A DNA stretch of 64,000 nt from Austropuccinia psidii (lineage: Eukaryota; Basidiomycota; Pucciniomycetes; Pucciniales; Sphaerophragmiaceae), in the NCBI GenBank assembly GCA_023105745.1, contig JALGQZ010000001.1, positions 42,556,082 to 42,620,081 on the forward strand. Reading direction: 5' to 3'. The notes beneath the pieces were generated by a model. That model saw only the letters and a program-made list of their open reading frames with translations, did not search any database and had not been told where the DNA came from. Each line of letters opens with the position of its first letter. Within the stretch, counting starts at the first letter, position 1. The translations under genes and the position numbers were made by a program. Below, one piece after another: positions 36,247 to 47,433 of this stretch.

Positions 36247-39200
36247 TCAGGCTTGTGGCCCTCTTTCATGTCTAAATCTTCTTAAGAGTTTATCTGAGTC
36301 AGGTATTTCTGATTCTGACATCCATTCATCTTCATGTACTGGACTTCTATATCTGACAAGATATTCTCTTTGATTTTTACCCCTAAGTCTCCTTTCTTTA
36401 ATGACTTTCTTTATCTTTTTGTCTTCATTCTGTTCCACAGGTGGTACAGTTAAAGGAGTTGGGTTTCTTAAAGGAAACAATTCTTGATCAGCTGGTTGAT
36501 AAGGTTTTATCAAGCTGACTGGAAATGTGGGGTGTTTATTTTCTAATTCACCACTCAATTCCACTTGAACTGCATTGGTTCCATGTAAAGCAACAATAAC
36601 AAAAGGTCCTACATAAGAATCTTTAAGTTTCTTTGGGCCTTTGATATTATTAAAATTCAAGGTTGAAACTAGAACTAAGTCCCCTACTTTGAAGTCTGGT
36701 ACTTTATGACTCTTGTCCCACTTCTGTTTTGCATAATAAAAAGCATCATCCATACTTTGTTTTTCATGGTGTTTTACTTTATCAAGCATTAATTTGAAGC
36801 TGGAAGCTGTAGGATGAATGTCAATCAAGTCTTTCCTCAGTGTGTCTGCTGGGAGTCTTGGATTCCATCCCTTTTCTAACATAGCAGGAGTTTGTCCTGT
36901 GGAAGAATGGACTGATGTCTTGTATGCCAATTCTAATGCAGGTATCAGAGTGCACCAGTCATGGGTAAAGCCATCTGAGTCTTTGAATTCTAATCCATAA
37001 GCACAAAATCTCCTGATCATGTCTTCTAAAGTTTGAATCATCCTCTCTGCTAGCCCATCTGTTTGAGGGTGATATGCTGTAGAGAATGATAACTTAGTCC
37101 CAAAAAATCTATGAAGATTGGTCCAAAGTGCAGATGTGAACTTGGAGTCTCTGTCACTTATGATATTCTTAAATAACCCTGTATGAGAAATAACTCTACT
37201 CCATAAAAGAAGAGCTGTATCCATAGCAGTGTCATCTTTATGACATGGTAAGAATATGGGAGTTTTGCTATATCTGTCTACAATGACTAAACAAGAATTA
37301 TAACTTTTGTCACCACTTGGAGGAAGTGCTGTGACCCAATCCATGTGAACAACTTCCCATGGGGATTTTGGTTCTTGAATATGGATCATAAGTCCAAATT
37401 TCTTGCCTGTACTCCTGTTTGCTTTTTGGCATCTGTCACAGGTATGGCAATATTCAATGGTTTCTTTTCTCCAAGATGGCCACCATGCACAATTCTTCAC
37501 TTTTTCAAGTGTTCTGTCTTCTGACAGGTGTCCAGAGTAGATACTATCATGACATTCATGAAGAATGATATTGATAAGTAATCTACTGCACAATGTCATA
37601 ACACAAGAATGTTTTGTTCTGTGGTAAATGATTCCATCAAACAAGTGAAATCTTCCTTCAGAATAGGAATTTTTCCAAACTTCATCAAGTTCATTAACTA
37701 AAGATGTATCTTTGCAGTCTTTATCCAATAAGGAAGTCAAGATATGGCAATTCTTGTCTTGTTTATAAGATTCTCTGACCTCCTCAAAGAATTCAGTCCC
37801 AATATCAGTTATGTTAATTCCTTCAATTGGAATCTGTGGTTCAGCTTCCAAAGGTACATAAGCTGGGTTATCAGGAGTGTTGGCTAAAGCCCATCTACTA
37901 AGTCCATCAGCATTCTTGTGAATGTTTCCTGCTTTATGAACTATAGTCATGTTTCCTCTATATTCTTGAATGGCTATTTGCCATCTCAACATATGTCTGT
38001 TGGGAGTTTTCATGTTAAGAAGTGATTTCACGGCATTACAGTGAGTTATCACTTCAAAAACACTGCCATCAAGATAATAGTGTAGTTTCTCAAGTGCCCA
38101 TACCAAACATAAGCACTCCATTTGGCTTGCACCATATCTGGCTTCTGTTGGTTTGATTTGTCTTGAGATATAGCAAACTGGTCCTTCTGTAGGTTTGTCA
38201 TCAATAATTTGGACTTGATGTAGGGCTGCCCCTAATCCATCTCCACATGCATCAATGTACAACTTAAAAGGAATATTCCAGTCAGGCATGAGGAGTAAAG
38301 GTGCTTCTGTAAGGGCTTTCCTTATCTTCTCATAAGCTTTAATTCTCTCTTGTGTCATCTCAAATACAGTCTGTTGATCACAGATTCTATAAAGTGACTT
38401 GGCTAGAATTGCAAAGTCTTTCAGGTGTTGCCTATAGTAACTGGCAAACCCAAGAAAAGACATCATTTCTTTTTTATTCTGAGGTATTGGTTTAAGTAAC
38501 ACTGCTGCTACTTTGTTTTTGTCAATACCCAAGCTTAAACCAGAAACAATATGTCCTAATTCTTTGAGTTCTTCAAAACCAAAATTGCATTTCTTAAGTG
38601 AAATTTTCATGTTCACTTCTGCAACTTTATGAAGTACTCTTTCAAGTCTTACAAGGTGCAAAGACCATGAATCAGAACATATGATAATATCATCAATATA
38701 AATGATAAGCCATCCTTCAGACAATTCTGTAGGAAAGATGGTGTTCATCATCCTTTGATAATGGGATGGAGCATTTTCAATGCCAAATGGCATTCTAAGA
38801 TACTCAAAAATACCACAGTGAGTGATAATTCTAAGTAATTTCTTAGCTTTAGGCGTCAAAACATTTTGATGGAAGCCTTTCAATGCATCCATTGATGTTA
38901 TATACTTGGCTTTAGACAATTGAGTCAAGGTTTCTTGAATTCTAGGTATTGGATACCTATCTGGAACTGTGTAGGTATTCAATGCTCTGAAGTCTCCAAC
39001 CATTCTTGACTTATCATTATGCCATGCAATAATAACAGGTGTTGTCACTTCAACTTCCTCATTATGGCCTACTTTCCTTAGCACACCAAGTTGGATCAAC
39101 TCTTAGATATTTTTTTCCAAGGCTTCTCTAGCTCTGGGACTGGCTGGATAAGCTGTTCTTCTAAGTACTGGAGGATATGGTCTGTCAATATTAAGAGTAA

Positions 39201-41955
39201 TATCAACTTCATGTCCTCTTATAGCGCCTAATGGTTCATTATCAGAGGCAAATGCATTTTTATATGTGTATAACACATTAATAAGCTCATTCCTCATCTT
39301 TGGTGAAAATGATTGATTAATTTGTGCTTCAACAAGTTGATTAGTCACAAATTCATCTTTGTAAGTATCCTTGACAGAAGATACTACAGATATCTGTTTT
39401 GGCATATTGGAGAAAGCAAATTTTTGTCTCTTGTTATCTCCAATTGTGAAATATCTGTCCTTATGGTTATTTATATCAATACCATAAATATTTAAGTAAT
39501 CATTTCCAATAATGATGTGCTGAGATGTACAATTATCCATTACTACAATCTCAGTTTTCATTCTTACACTTCCTGCTGGATGTGGGAATACAATATTAGT
39601 GTCCAATATGCCCAGGGGGTACATATTGTTACTGGCACTACTGAATTGTACACCTTCTATTGGTAATAGATGGTTTTTCCATTCAGGAAGTATAATTTGG
39701 AGATAATCTTTGCCCACACAAGTGCAAAATGCCCCTGTATCCAAATTTACTTTGGCTTCAATATCACTCATCAGAACTGATGTGATACAGGATGCCCCAG
39801 CAGTATAACCCTTTCCTCTAGCAGGTTTTGTTTTACACATTCTGGCATCTTGGATATTGATCAGGTTGCAGCAATCCTCACTGTACTGTTGCAAGTGGGT
39901 ATGGACTTCTGTGACCTCAAAGAAAGCTGAAATATTTTCAATGGGATATTCCTCCACTGGTGTATCTTCAGAGACTGCAGAATCTTGATCAGACTCCTCT
40001 TTCTCTTCAGTACACTGAATTTCTTCAATGACTTGAACTTCATTGATCTTTGTCTTCTTAGGACAAGTGTTGGCTAAATGTGAAGTACTTCCACATTTAT
40101 GACACTTCAAGACAGGTCTTTCTGGTCTTCTTTCCTCTCTAGGAATCTTTGAGACTATTCTGGACTCTATTGGGTTTTTAATCCAAGTCTTACCAATTCT
40201 TGTCCTGGTAATGATATCTTCCATAGCATTAATTTAGTCCTCTGTTGAACAAGGTTCCACACATCTGCTTTTGATAGCATGTTCCAGTTCTCCTCCACAC
40301 TTTCTTAATATTTTCATATTAATCATAGTGTCAGACATATCTGGGTGTAAAGCAGATAGTCTGTCTTTTTGTTTGAAGAATCAAGTAAGTGGTTTGTCTT
40401 TTTCTGAGTTAAAAATGGCACTTTCAAAAGCATTTTCCATTTTAAACCTCCAAGAATTATTAGCCCATTTGGTAATCACTTCAGATTTCCACCAAGACCA
40501 GTCATGTCTTCCATGATCTATTCTCATCTTGTAATACCATTTCTTTGCAGTCTTGGTAAACAAACAATGTAATTTTCCCACTATGATTTCATCAGGTATA
40601 TTAAAGTCTTCTTGCAACATATCAATAGTCCTGATGAATTCAATATGATTGTATTCTCCTTCACCAGAGAATGTTGGCCATTCTTCTAATTTGGGAATAT
40701 CCTTTGCAGAAATAACATTTTCTCCTAAGAATGGGGTCAAACTTTCTTTAACACAAAGTTTTTCTTCAGTCAAAGGTGTGGAATGTCTTGGCATATGTGG
40801 TTCATTATTCTTATGAATTTGTTCCACACTTGCAATTATTTCATTCTTCAATTTCTGCCTCTCACTGTCACTTTTTGCTAAATGTATAGCAAATTGATTG
40901 GTGTTCTTAACTATTTGTAAGACATGGTCTTCAAGAGTTTTAAGTCTATCATTTACTTTAAAAATGGAAAGATCCTCTGTGTCATTATTCTGAGTTTGAC
41001 ATTGGTTCTCAATTCTTTCACAAGCATTGCCAATTGACTCAAGGGTGACAGTTGTCAATTGATGCCATTCAAAATGTTTCTTGTCATTTGTCTTTAAACT
41101 ATTTATGTCTAATGTAATTTGCTTTAACTTTGACTCAAGTTTGCCAATTTCTACATTAATACTTCTATGTACATCAGTTATTTGCGTGGAAAAGTCCTGT
41201 TCATCCTTTCCTGCTCCTTGGCTGTGAATTCCATAAGAGTTCTGGCCATATTGAAGACACTGTCCACGGCTGAAGGCTCCAATTTGGGGATCCTGTACCC
41301 TTGTGGGTAAGGTCTGTGCCAATTGGCTTTTCCTTTTCCCTTGCCTTGATGGTTCTTGGGACCTCTCTGTTTCTTTTGAGGTCCTTTGGGCTTGTCCTTG
41401 GATGCTTCTGGACCTGGTTTGGAGCTGGTAGATGCCACTGGTGCCTCTGTCTCCAAAGTTGGAGTCATTTCCAACTCTTTCTTCTGGTCTATGGATAAAA
41501 GACTCTGGTTCTTCAACCAATTCTTTATCTTTTTGACCTTGTCTTTGCAAGACAGGGGGCTCCATCCTCCTAAGAGTTCTATGGTCTTCTCCTGACCCAG
41601 AAAACTCTTGATGTGTAAGTAGGAGTTCATGGCCCCCTGCCAAAGGCTTGGGCAGATTTCCCACTCCTCTTCCTTGGCTGCTCTGAACCAGTTTTTGTAC
41701 TGGCATTGATATATTTCTATTGCTGCCACCTGAAAGTGGTTCAGCCCTGGAAATATTACCATAAATCAGTTCAGGCTCAGAATTTACGTCAAAATCTGTT
41801 GGTACAGACCTTGGGGAATGGGGGGCAACTCTGGCATCCTCCAGATGTGTCTTTCTTGTGGAAGATTTGGCACTTCTGGATTTGACCTTGCCTCTTCCTT
41901 GTCCACATCCATCTGGTTGGACTGAATAGTTGCTTCCATTTCTGGTATGCACCAT
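36247..41955 (-). pseudogene. gag-pol: Gag-Pol of element 4 (one frame, three nonsense codons)
   Basis: A single frame of 1903 codons runs from ATG 41955 to the stop at 36247. The N-terminus is MVHTRNGSNYSVQPDG. Capsid EWPTFSGEGEYNHIEF, zinc knuckle CHKCGSTSHLANTC, protease LDTGAFCTCVG (Asp at 39741), RT YIDD (38700-38689), RNase H, integrase HHCC plus D, D, E, and chromodomain [18 protein letters not shown] are all present. Premature stops are TGA at 40383-40381 (Trp expected), TAA at 40236-40234, and TAA at 39102-39100 before [10 protein letters not shown]. No frameshift is seen, so the damage is point mutation only. The ATG lies inside intron 1 of ORF2. Confidence 0.92.
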
Positions 41956-42163
41956 TTTTACGTCAATTTAAGGATAAAGAGTAAAAATAAAAATAAAAAC
42001 ACACCTTTTGGTGGTAATTTATTCTTTTCAGAATTAAATAAGGTGCCTCTTTTAGCAATTTGCACCTCAATACTGTCTTCAGATTCTGCTTCTGAAGATT
42101 CTGGACTATTGATGTATCTTTTACTGAGTCTGTTACCAGCTGCACAGTATTTGATTAAAGACA
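41178..42163 (-). CDS. ORF2 of element 4: spliced protein overlapping gag
   Basis: Proposed exons are a leader ending at 43072, then 42163-42005, 41941-41810 and 41746-41178 (stop). Introns are 43071-42164 (GTAAGT..TTTAAG), 42004-41942 (63 nt, GTGTGT..ACCAG) and 41809-41747 (63 nt, GTCTGT..TTCCAG). The leader's last base A plus TG of the next exon gives ATG, then SLIKYC. Total coding length is 861 nt (286 residues), an exact multiple of three. Intron 2 removes in-frame TAA and TGA codons. Exon 3 encodes Trp-rich helices (EWEICPSLWQ, MNSYLHIKSFLG), a Lys/Gly-rich linker and the conserved end (YPQGYRIPKLEPSAVDSVF, MARTLMEF). It remains open although Gag-Pol in the same copy is broken. Function unknown. 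Confidence 0.7.
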
Positions 42164-42530
42164 CTTAAAGAGAAAAAATATGATAAAAAAATTATTTTTG
42201 TGTTTTAAGATATTTTTAAAAGATTTTTTATAAATTTTATTATTTTTTAATATTAAAAAAATTTTTCTTTTAGAAGAAAAAAATTAAAATTTAAGATTTT
42301 GAATGAAAATTAATTCAGAGTAACTCAAAGCATAATTTTATAAGTTTTTGGATGTGAAAAAGCCATGTGTAAAACAGTATAAAATTAAACCAAATTCCTC
42401 AATGAAAAAGATTTCCAAAACAATTTCAAAAATAAGAATTATTTTGACTTTAAAATGAAAGAAAAAAATATTAAATTAATATATTTTAGAGTTTAAAAAT
42501 GTATTAATTAAGGGTACAAGGTTCAAAACA

Positions 42531-42548
42531 CACGGCCAGGCCCCCAAA
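42531..42548 (-). promoter_or_regulatory. Primer-binding site, element 4
   Basis: Minus strand TTTGGGGGCCTGGCCGTG directly inside the 5' LTR. It lies within the proposed leader intron of ORF2, so spliced RNA would lack it and could not be primed for reverse transcription. Confidence 0.65.
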
Positions 42549-44434
42549 TGTAAGATGTGACTATGAAACTGATGATAATATTACTATTAATCTACAGTAC
42601 TATGTCTGTTCTTATGAAATATAATAATAAAAATTATTATAACCACAATTAAATAATTAAAAAATTATTTCTTTCACGTGTTATACACTACTAGTGATCA
42701 TAACAGTGAGCAGTAATTGTCTACAAGAATCAATTACAAGAAGAATTCAATAATAAAAACTTCTTTATTAAAATAATAAAATTATTTTAATATATAATTA
42801 TCTTTTACAAGAATAATTATAAAGATAATTCTTGAAGAAAACTATTACTAGAGAAAAACTTTAATAATTAAAAATAAATGACTCACTAATACTCCAAAGA
42901 ACTTATTGATAGATAAGAGTAGAGAAATTTGACGTGGAATTGTGGATTTAAGGGATCAAAAGGATTTATAACAGTATTACAACAATATATAGTTGGATTC
43001 TATGATTTCACGTCTTTCTGGATGATTTTGAAAGATTAAAACACTTAAGAATAGCTTTAACTAATACTTACTTGTTGGTAATAATGATTTAATAAATTGA
43101 TAAGATGATGATACGGAAAAAACAGCAAGAAGAGGCTTCTTTTAAGTCAACAACAGCTCACAGAGGCGTGCCATGGAGCAAACTGAAAAACCAGTGAGTG
43201 AGAAAACAATAAACCCTTTTGGATTAGTACTTACATCATCTGTTGTCACGTAAAATTGTCATAATAGCTTAATTGATGCTTTTACGTGACTACCAACCCC
43301 AATATGGTTAAGAATAAAAGGAGTAACAGCAGTAAATCTTCTTTTATTCTAAAATAATCATTGATTTCTCAAAGTTATCAATGTTATTGCCAATTGCATC
43401 ACAGGTTTTAATTACTGTGAATTTTTGAAGATTCAGTGTTTCACGTAGAATGGTCAAAAATGGACTGTAAGTAAAACTTTTAATTTTACTAGTAAAACTG
43501 TAATTCTTTTTGGTTGTACCATAGATAATACAGTTCCCCATTGGTCCTGAAAGTTTCAGAAAGATTCATTAAGAATTGTATTTTAATGAATTTTTGAAGT
43601 TTGTACCTCATTTCTACGTAGAATTGCAAATAGCAGTATTTTGCTGGTTGCTATGAGGTAAATCAATGAATATGAGTCCCAAAAGGATTTTAATTACTCT
43701 TTTAGGGTCTAGTCATGGAAAGTCATCAAGAATTTATGTGGTTACAGGAGTCTACGTGGCTCATTACCTCCTTGGCACGTCAAAATAGCAGGTTATTTGC
43801 TATTTTCTTGTGATTACAGTAGGTGTAACTTGGTAACCAAGTTCCCAAAGAGTTTTAGTTTACCAATTGGGCCAAGATGAGCCATGGATCCATGCTCTGG
43901 AGCTATCCACGCCTCTGAGGCCTCAGAAGTTGGGTGCCCTGGCTCTCTTTGATGTCTTTTGTCCCCCTTGCTTATCTTTCACGTAAAAATAGAATTTTAA
44001 GCTTCAAGTGAGATATCCACTATGGGTGTACCAAAAGTCCATATAAGAATACCATGATATTAAGTGCTCAAAACATGCATAACACTATTCTTAGTGTATA
44101 TGTAACATGGGATTTCTCACTTTCCCATTATTTTGGCTAAAAATCAAGAAAAACAAAAATTTTCACGGATCTTTTATGTGGTATTGAAGTATTTTCCATT
44201 TTACCACCTTAAATACTTAAATTGAGCTTATTTACTCTATGGAGCTACCCTAGGTGAATTTTTGTGTAGAATCCAAATCTGGTCTTAAATCGATGGATTT
44301 ACTTACTCAAAAAAAAGTTATTTATCTTTTCTGAAATTGAAAATGATGAATTTTGGATATATGCATAATTCAAAATTTCTTTTTAAGATAATTGTGGCCT
44401 ATTTGGGTATGTAAAATATACCTCAAGGCTCACA
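42549..44434 (-). repeat. 5' LTR of element 4 (1886 bp)
   Basis: Plus strand starts TGTAAGATGTGACTATG and ends CTCAAGGCTCACA. It contains a TATA-like CTTAAAAG (minus strand, 43146-43139) and, about 70 bases downstream in the sense direction, the GTAAGT donor at 43071. Confidence 0.94.
43062..43080 (-). other. Leader 5' splice site in the element 4 family LTR
   Basis: Minus strand ACCAACAA|GTAAGTATTAG, cut between 43072 and 43071. The same donor is kept in the 3' LTR (34720-34740) and in the solo LTR of this family near 59020-59040. No ATG lies between the TATA-like site and this donor. Joining to the acceptor at 42165-42164 would create ATG in a favourable context (CCAACAATGTC). Confidence 0.55.
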
Positions 44435-44439
44435 ATAAC

Positions 44440-46694
44440 CATACTTATACTTGATTTTCCAGCTGTATATCCCATTCCTCTTGCAGTTTTGGGTCTATAC
44501 ATTTTGGCATCTTGTATATTTGTCAGGTTTGTGTCAGATCTCCCAGCTTGTGGTAAGTTTGAGTTAACATCTAGTACTTCATAAATTATATCAATATTAT
44601 TAATTTGTGCATTAATTATGTTGATTTCATCACTTTCAGAGCTTTCTGATTCTTCTGTCTCTTTTTCAGAGTCAGATTCCTCCTCTTTATCATTGTGGTT
44701 TTCTGTTTCCACAATTTCATTAATCTTTGCCTTTTTGAGGCAACTATTGGCTAAATGAACAATACCTCCACATTTATGGCATTTTATTTGCTCATTATTG
44801 TTGGATGTATTGGGCTTGGAGGATTCTTTTGATTTGTCTTTTTTGATAAATGGTTTATTTGGACTTTTAATGTCCAATTTCTTCCAAGTCCTGCCAATTT
44901 TTGTTCTTGTCACTATGTCTTCTAGTGCATTGATATACTCTTCTGTGGAGCATGGCTCTATACACCTGCTTCTTAGGGCATGTTCTAGCTCTCCTCCAGA
45001 TTTTTTAAGTATTTTGATGTGCACCATTTTCTGTGACATTTCTGGGTACAATGCATTCAGTCTTCCAACTTGTTTTAAGAACCAAGTTAAAGGTCTGTCT
45101 TTGTCTGGGTCAAAGAAAGAATTTTCAAATGCATTTTCTATCTTGTACCTCCAGGCATCATTAGCCCACTTGGTGATTATTTCTTGTTTCCACCAAGACC
45201 AGGTATTTTTTCCATTTGTTTGCCTTATGGCATAATACCATCTTTTTGCAGATTTTTCAAACAATGAATGTAATCTTGCAGTGATTAATTCATCTGGTAT
45301 GGCATAATCTTCTTGAAGCATGTCAATTGTTTTGATAAATGACATGTGGTCATATTCACCTTCTCCTGTGAATGTTGGTCATTCTTTCAGTTGAGGTGCT
45401 TCCTTCATTAAGACTTGGTTATTGTCTTGGTGACTCAAGTCTGTTATGAATGGGTTTGTTAATTCCTCTTTATGTTTAACAGGGCTTCTTATGTGAGAAA
45501 ATGGTGTTGATAACTTTGGCATATTTAAGTTACTATCATTAATTTTATCCATTTTTTCAGTAATAAGCCTTATTTCACTTTAAATGGCATCTTTCAGATG
45601 CATTATTGCTTCATCACTCTTTTCCACATGGTGCAAAAGTAAATTTTGGTGTGATGAAGTCTTTTCTTCAAATTTCTCTACAGAAATTCTTAATTTGTTC
45701 AATTTTTTTGTAAGATTATCAATACTTACATCCTAATTGATTGTCAAAGTTTTTTCTTTGATATCACTTATGTATTTTTACAATTCTTGTTGTCCTTGTA
45801 TTAATTTCTGAGTATTTTCAATTAATACTTTTGGTTTATTATTTTCAATCATAAATTTTATGTTATCAATTTCTTTCTTATTTTGTTGAGGATGATAAGC
45901 TATTATTTATTTCTTGGAAAGATAATAAACTATTTTTAATGTCTTTAAGAGGTAAAATACTATTTTTAAGCTCTGTTAAAGTATTTATAACATCAGGAGA
46001 CAAGGTTATTTCTTTGGGAAATGAGGTTTTCTCATTCTTTGCTCCTCTTTGTCTTTGAACTCCATCAAATTTCTGGCCATGTTGAAGACATTGTCCATGG
46101 CATCTTGTTGGATTTTGGGGATCCTGTAGCTTGGGGAATATGGTTTTCTCCAATTCTTTTTCTTGTTCTTCTTCCCTTCTTGGGGAAGTGGGTTGACTTG
46201 GGGCTTGCTGGTAGAAGCTACTGGGGCTTCTTCCTTGGTTGCCTCCTTCTTTTTGGCATGGCACTCCTTGATCTTTTTGATTTGAGGTTTGGATGATAGT
46301 GGATTCCATCCATTGGAGTATCTCACTATTTCCTCCTCTTTGAGGAACTTTTTCAGGATGTGCCAGGAGTTCATCACTCCTTGGCGTATTTGGGGCAGCA
46401 TTTCCCAATCTTTGTCCTTGTAAACTGTGTAGTACTGTTTGTACTGGCTCATTTAAATGTCTATTTGAGCCTTCTGAATTTGATTTGTACCTGTTTGAGT
46501 CACTCATACTTAGTTCCAATTCAGGTTCAGATATCATGGGCATTTCTGGGACTTGCCTTTGGGATAAGGCACTTCCTTGTGTCTGTTCCACTGGGGATAT
46601 TGCCCTTCCTTTTCCCTTTTGAGGAATCAATTCTACCTCTGAGTCCAGCTCCATCTGATTGTATGGAGTATTGGGAGCCTCTTATGGTAGTCAT
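44440..46694 (-). pseudogene. gag: gag region of element 5 (broken)
   Basis: The start ATG at 46694 gives MTTIRGSQYS, then the frame is lost by a net 5-base deletion near 46590 relative to element 6. The correct frame is recovered in the open segment from about 46585 to 45878. Later parts carry stops, for example TGA for the Trp of EWPTF near 45380. From 45345 the capsid (MSFIKTIDMLQEDYAIPDEL), zinc knuckle (CHKCGGIVHLANSC) and acidic linker are open until element 4's LTR interrupts after GYTAGKSSISMV. The remainder is at 30668-34183. Confidence 0.85.
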
Positions 46695-46920
46695 ATTATA
46701 AGAAAAATAAGAAATAAGAGGATTTCAGAACAGGAATTCTGCTTATGGCAATTTATAATGAGGTACTCACCTTCAGAGTCCTGAATAGTGGGTCCTAGAA
46801 AGTCCAATTTCTTGGGTTTCTTTTTCTTAGTGATTATTTGTGTTGGAGAACTTTGGCAAGTTTCTTCCACCAATCTTTCAACAGTGGTTTGGTTTTCCTC
46901 TGTTGGATTGTCTTCAAACA
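46006..46920 (-). pseudogene. ORF2 of element 5 (broken spliced ORF)
   Basis: Exon 1 is 46920-46771 after the acceptor TTTTTTAG. Intron 1 is 46770-46681 (GTGAGT..ATAAG), and the usual CCAG acceptor is mutated to CCAT. Exon 2 is 46680-46557 and carries the 5-base deletion. Intron 2 is 46556-46491 with a GC donor (GCAAGT..AAACAG). Exon 3 is 46490-46006. Exon 3 has TAA at 46455-46453 just before MSQYKQYYTVYKDKDW. The C-terminus (SYRIPKIQQDAMDNVFNMAR) is well kept. Its frame and positions match ORF2 of elements 1, 4 and 6. Confidence 0.65.
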
Positions 46921-47415
46921 CTAAAAAAGACGAATAAATATAAGTCTTTTATATAAAAGTGTTATTTTTGGTAAGATATGGCAATTTTCCACGTAAAAAT
47001 TGTTTTTATATCTTTTTTTTTATTAAAAAAATGAAAATAGCTAAAGAAATGAAATTAAAATGAATAAAATAACTTTTTTATTGGTTTTAATATTTTTATT
47101 ATTTTTTATGTTTTTATTTTTAAAGAATAAAATAAAAATGAATATGATTCTTTTATAAAATTAATTTATAATATAAAATTATTTTTAATTTATAAAATAT
47201 CTTTTTTAATAACTAGAGTCACTCAAAGAAAGTTTTTGCAAGTCTAAGGATGTGAAAAAGCACGTGTAATACAGTACAATTGCTTTCCAAATGCCTCAAT
47301 AGCTTTTAAAATCAATAAATATAAAATTATTATATAATTTTATGATTATAAGTATAATTTATTATTGGATAAGCCCAATTAGAATCTTTTTAAAGGTCTT
47401 TTAGAGTAAATATCA

Positions 47416-47433
47416 CGGCCACAGCCCCAAATG
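47416..47433 (-). promoter_or_regulatory. Primer-binding site, element 5
   Basis: Minus strand TTTGGGGCTGTGGCCGTG directly inside the 5' LTR; similar to the other three elements. Confidence 0.6.

Larger units (their letters stand above)
34189..44434 (-). mobile_element. Element 4: full-length Ty3/Gypsy chromovirus (10246 bp)
   Basis: LTRs are 34189-36106 (3') and 42549-44434 (5'). The target duplication ATAAC is perfect (34184-34188 and 44435-44439). It is inserted in element 5 just upstream of the protease codons. Primer-binding site, polypurine tract, gag-pol and ORF2 are all present. LTRs differ at roughly 2% of positions by eye over the first 700 bases plus a few indels, so it is younger than its host element. 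Gag-Pol has three in-frame stops. Confidence 0.95.
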
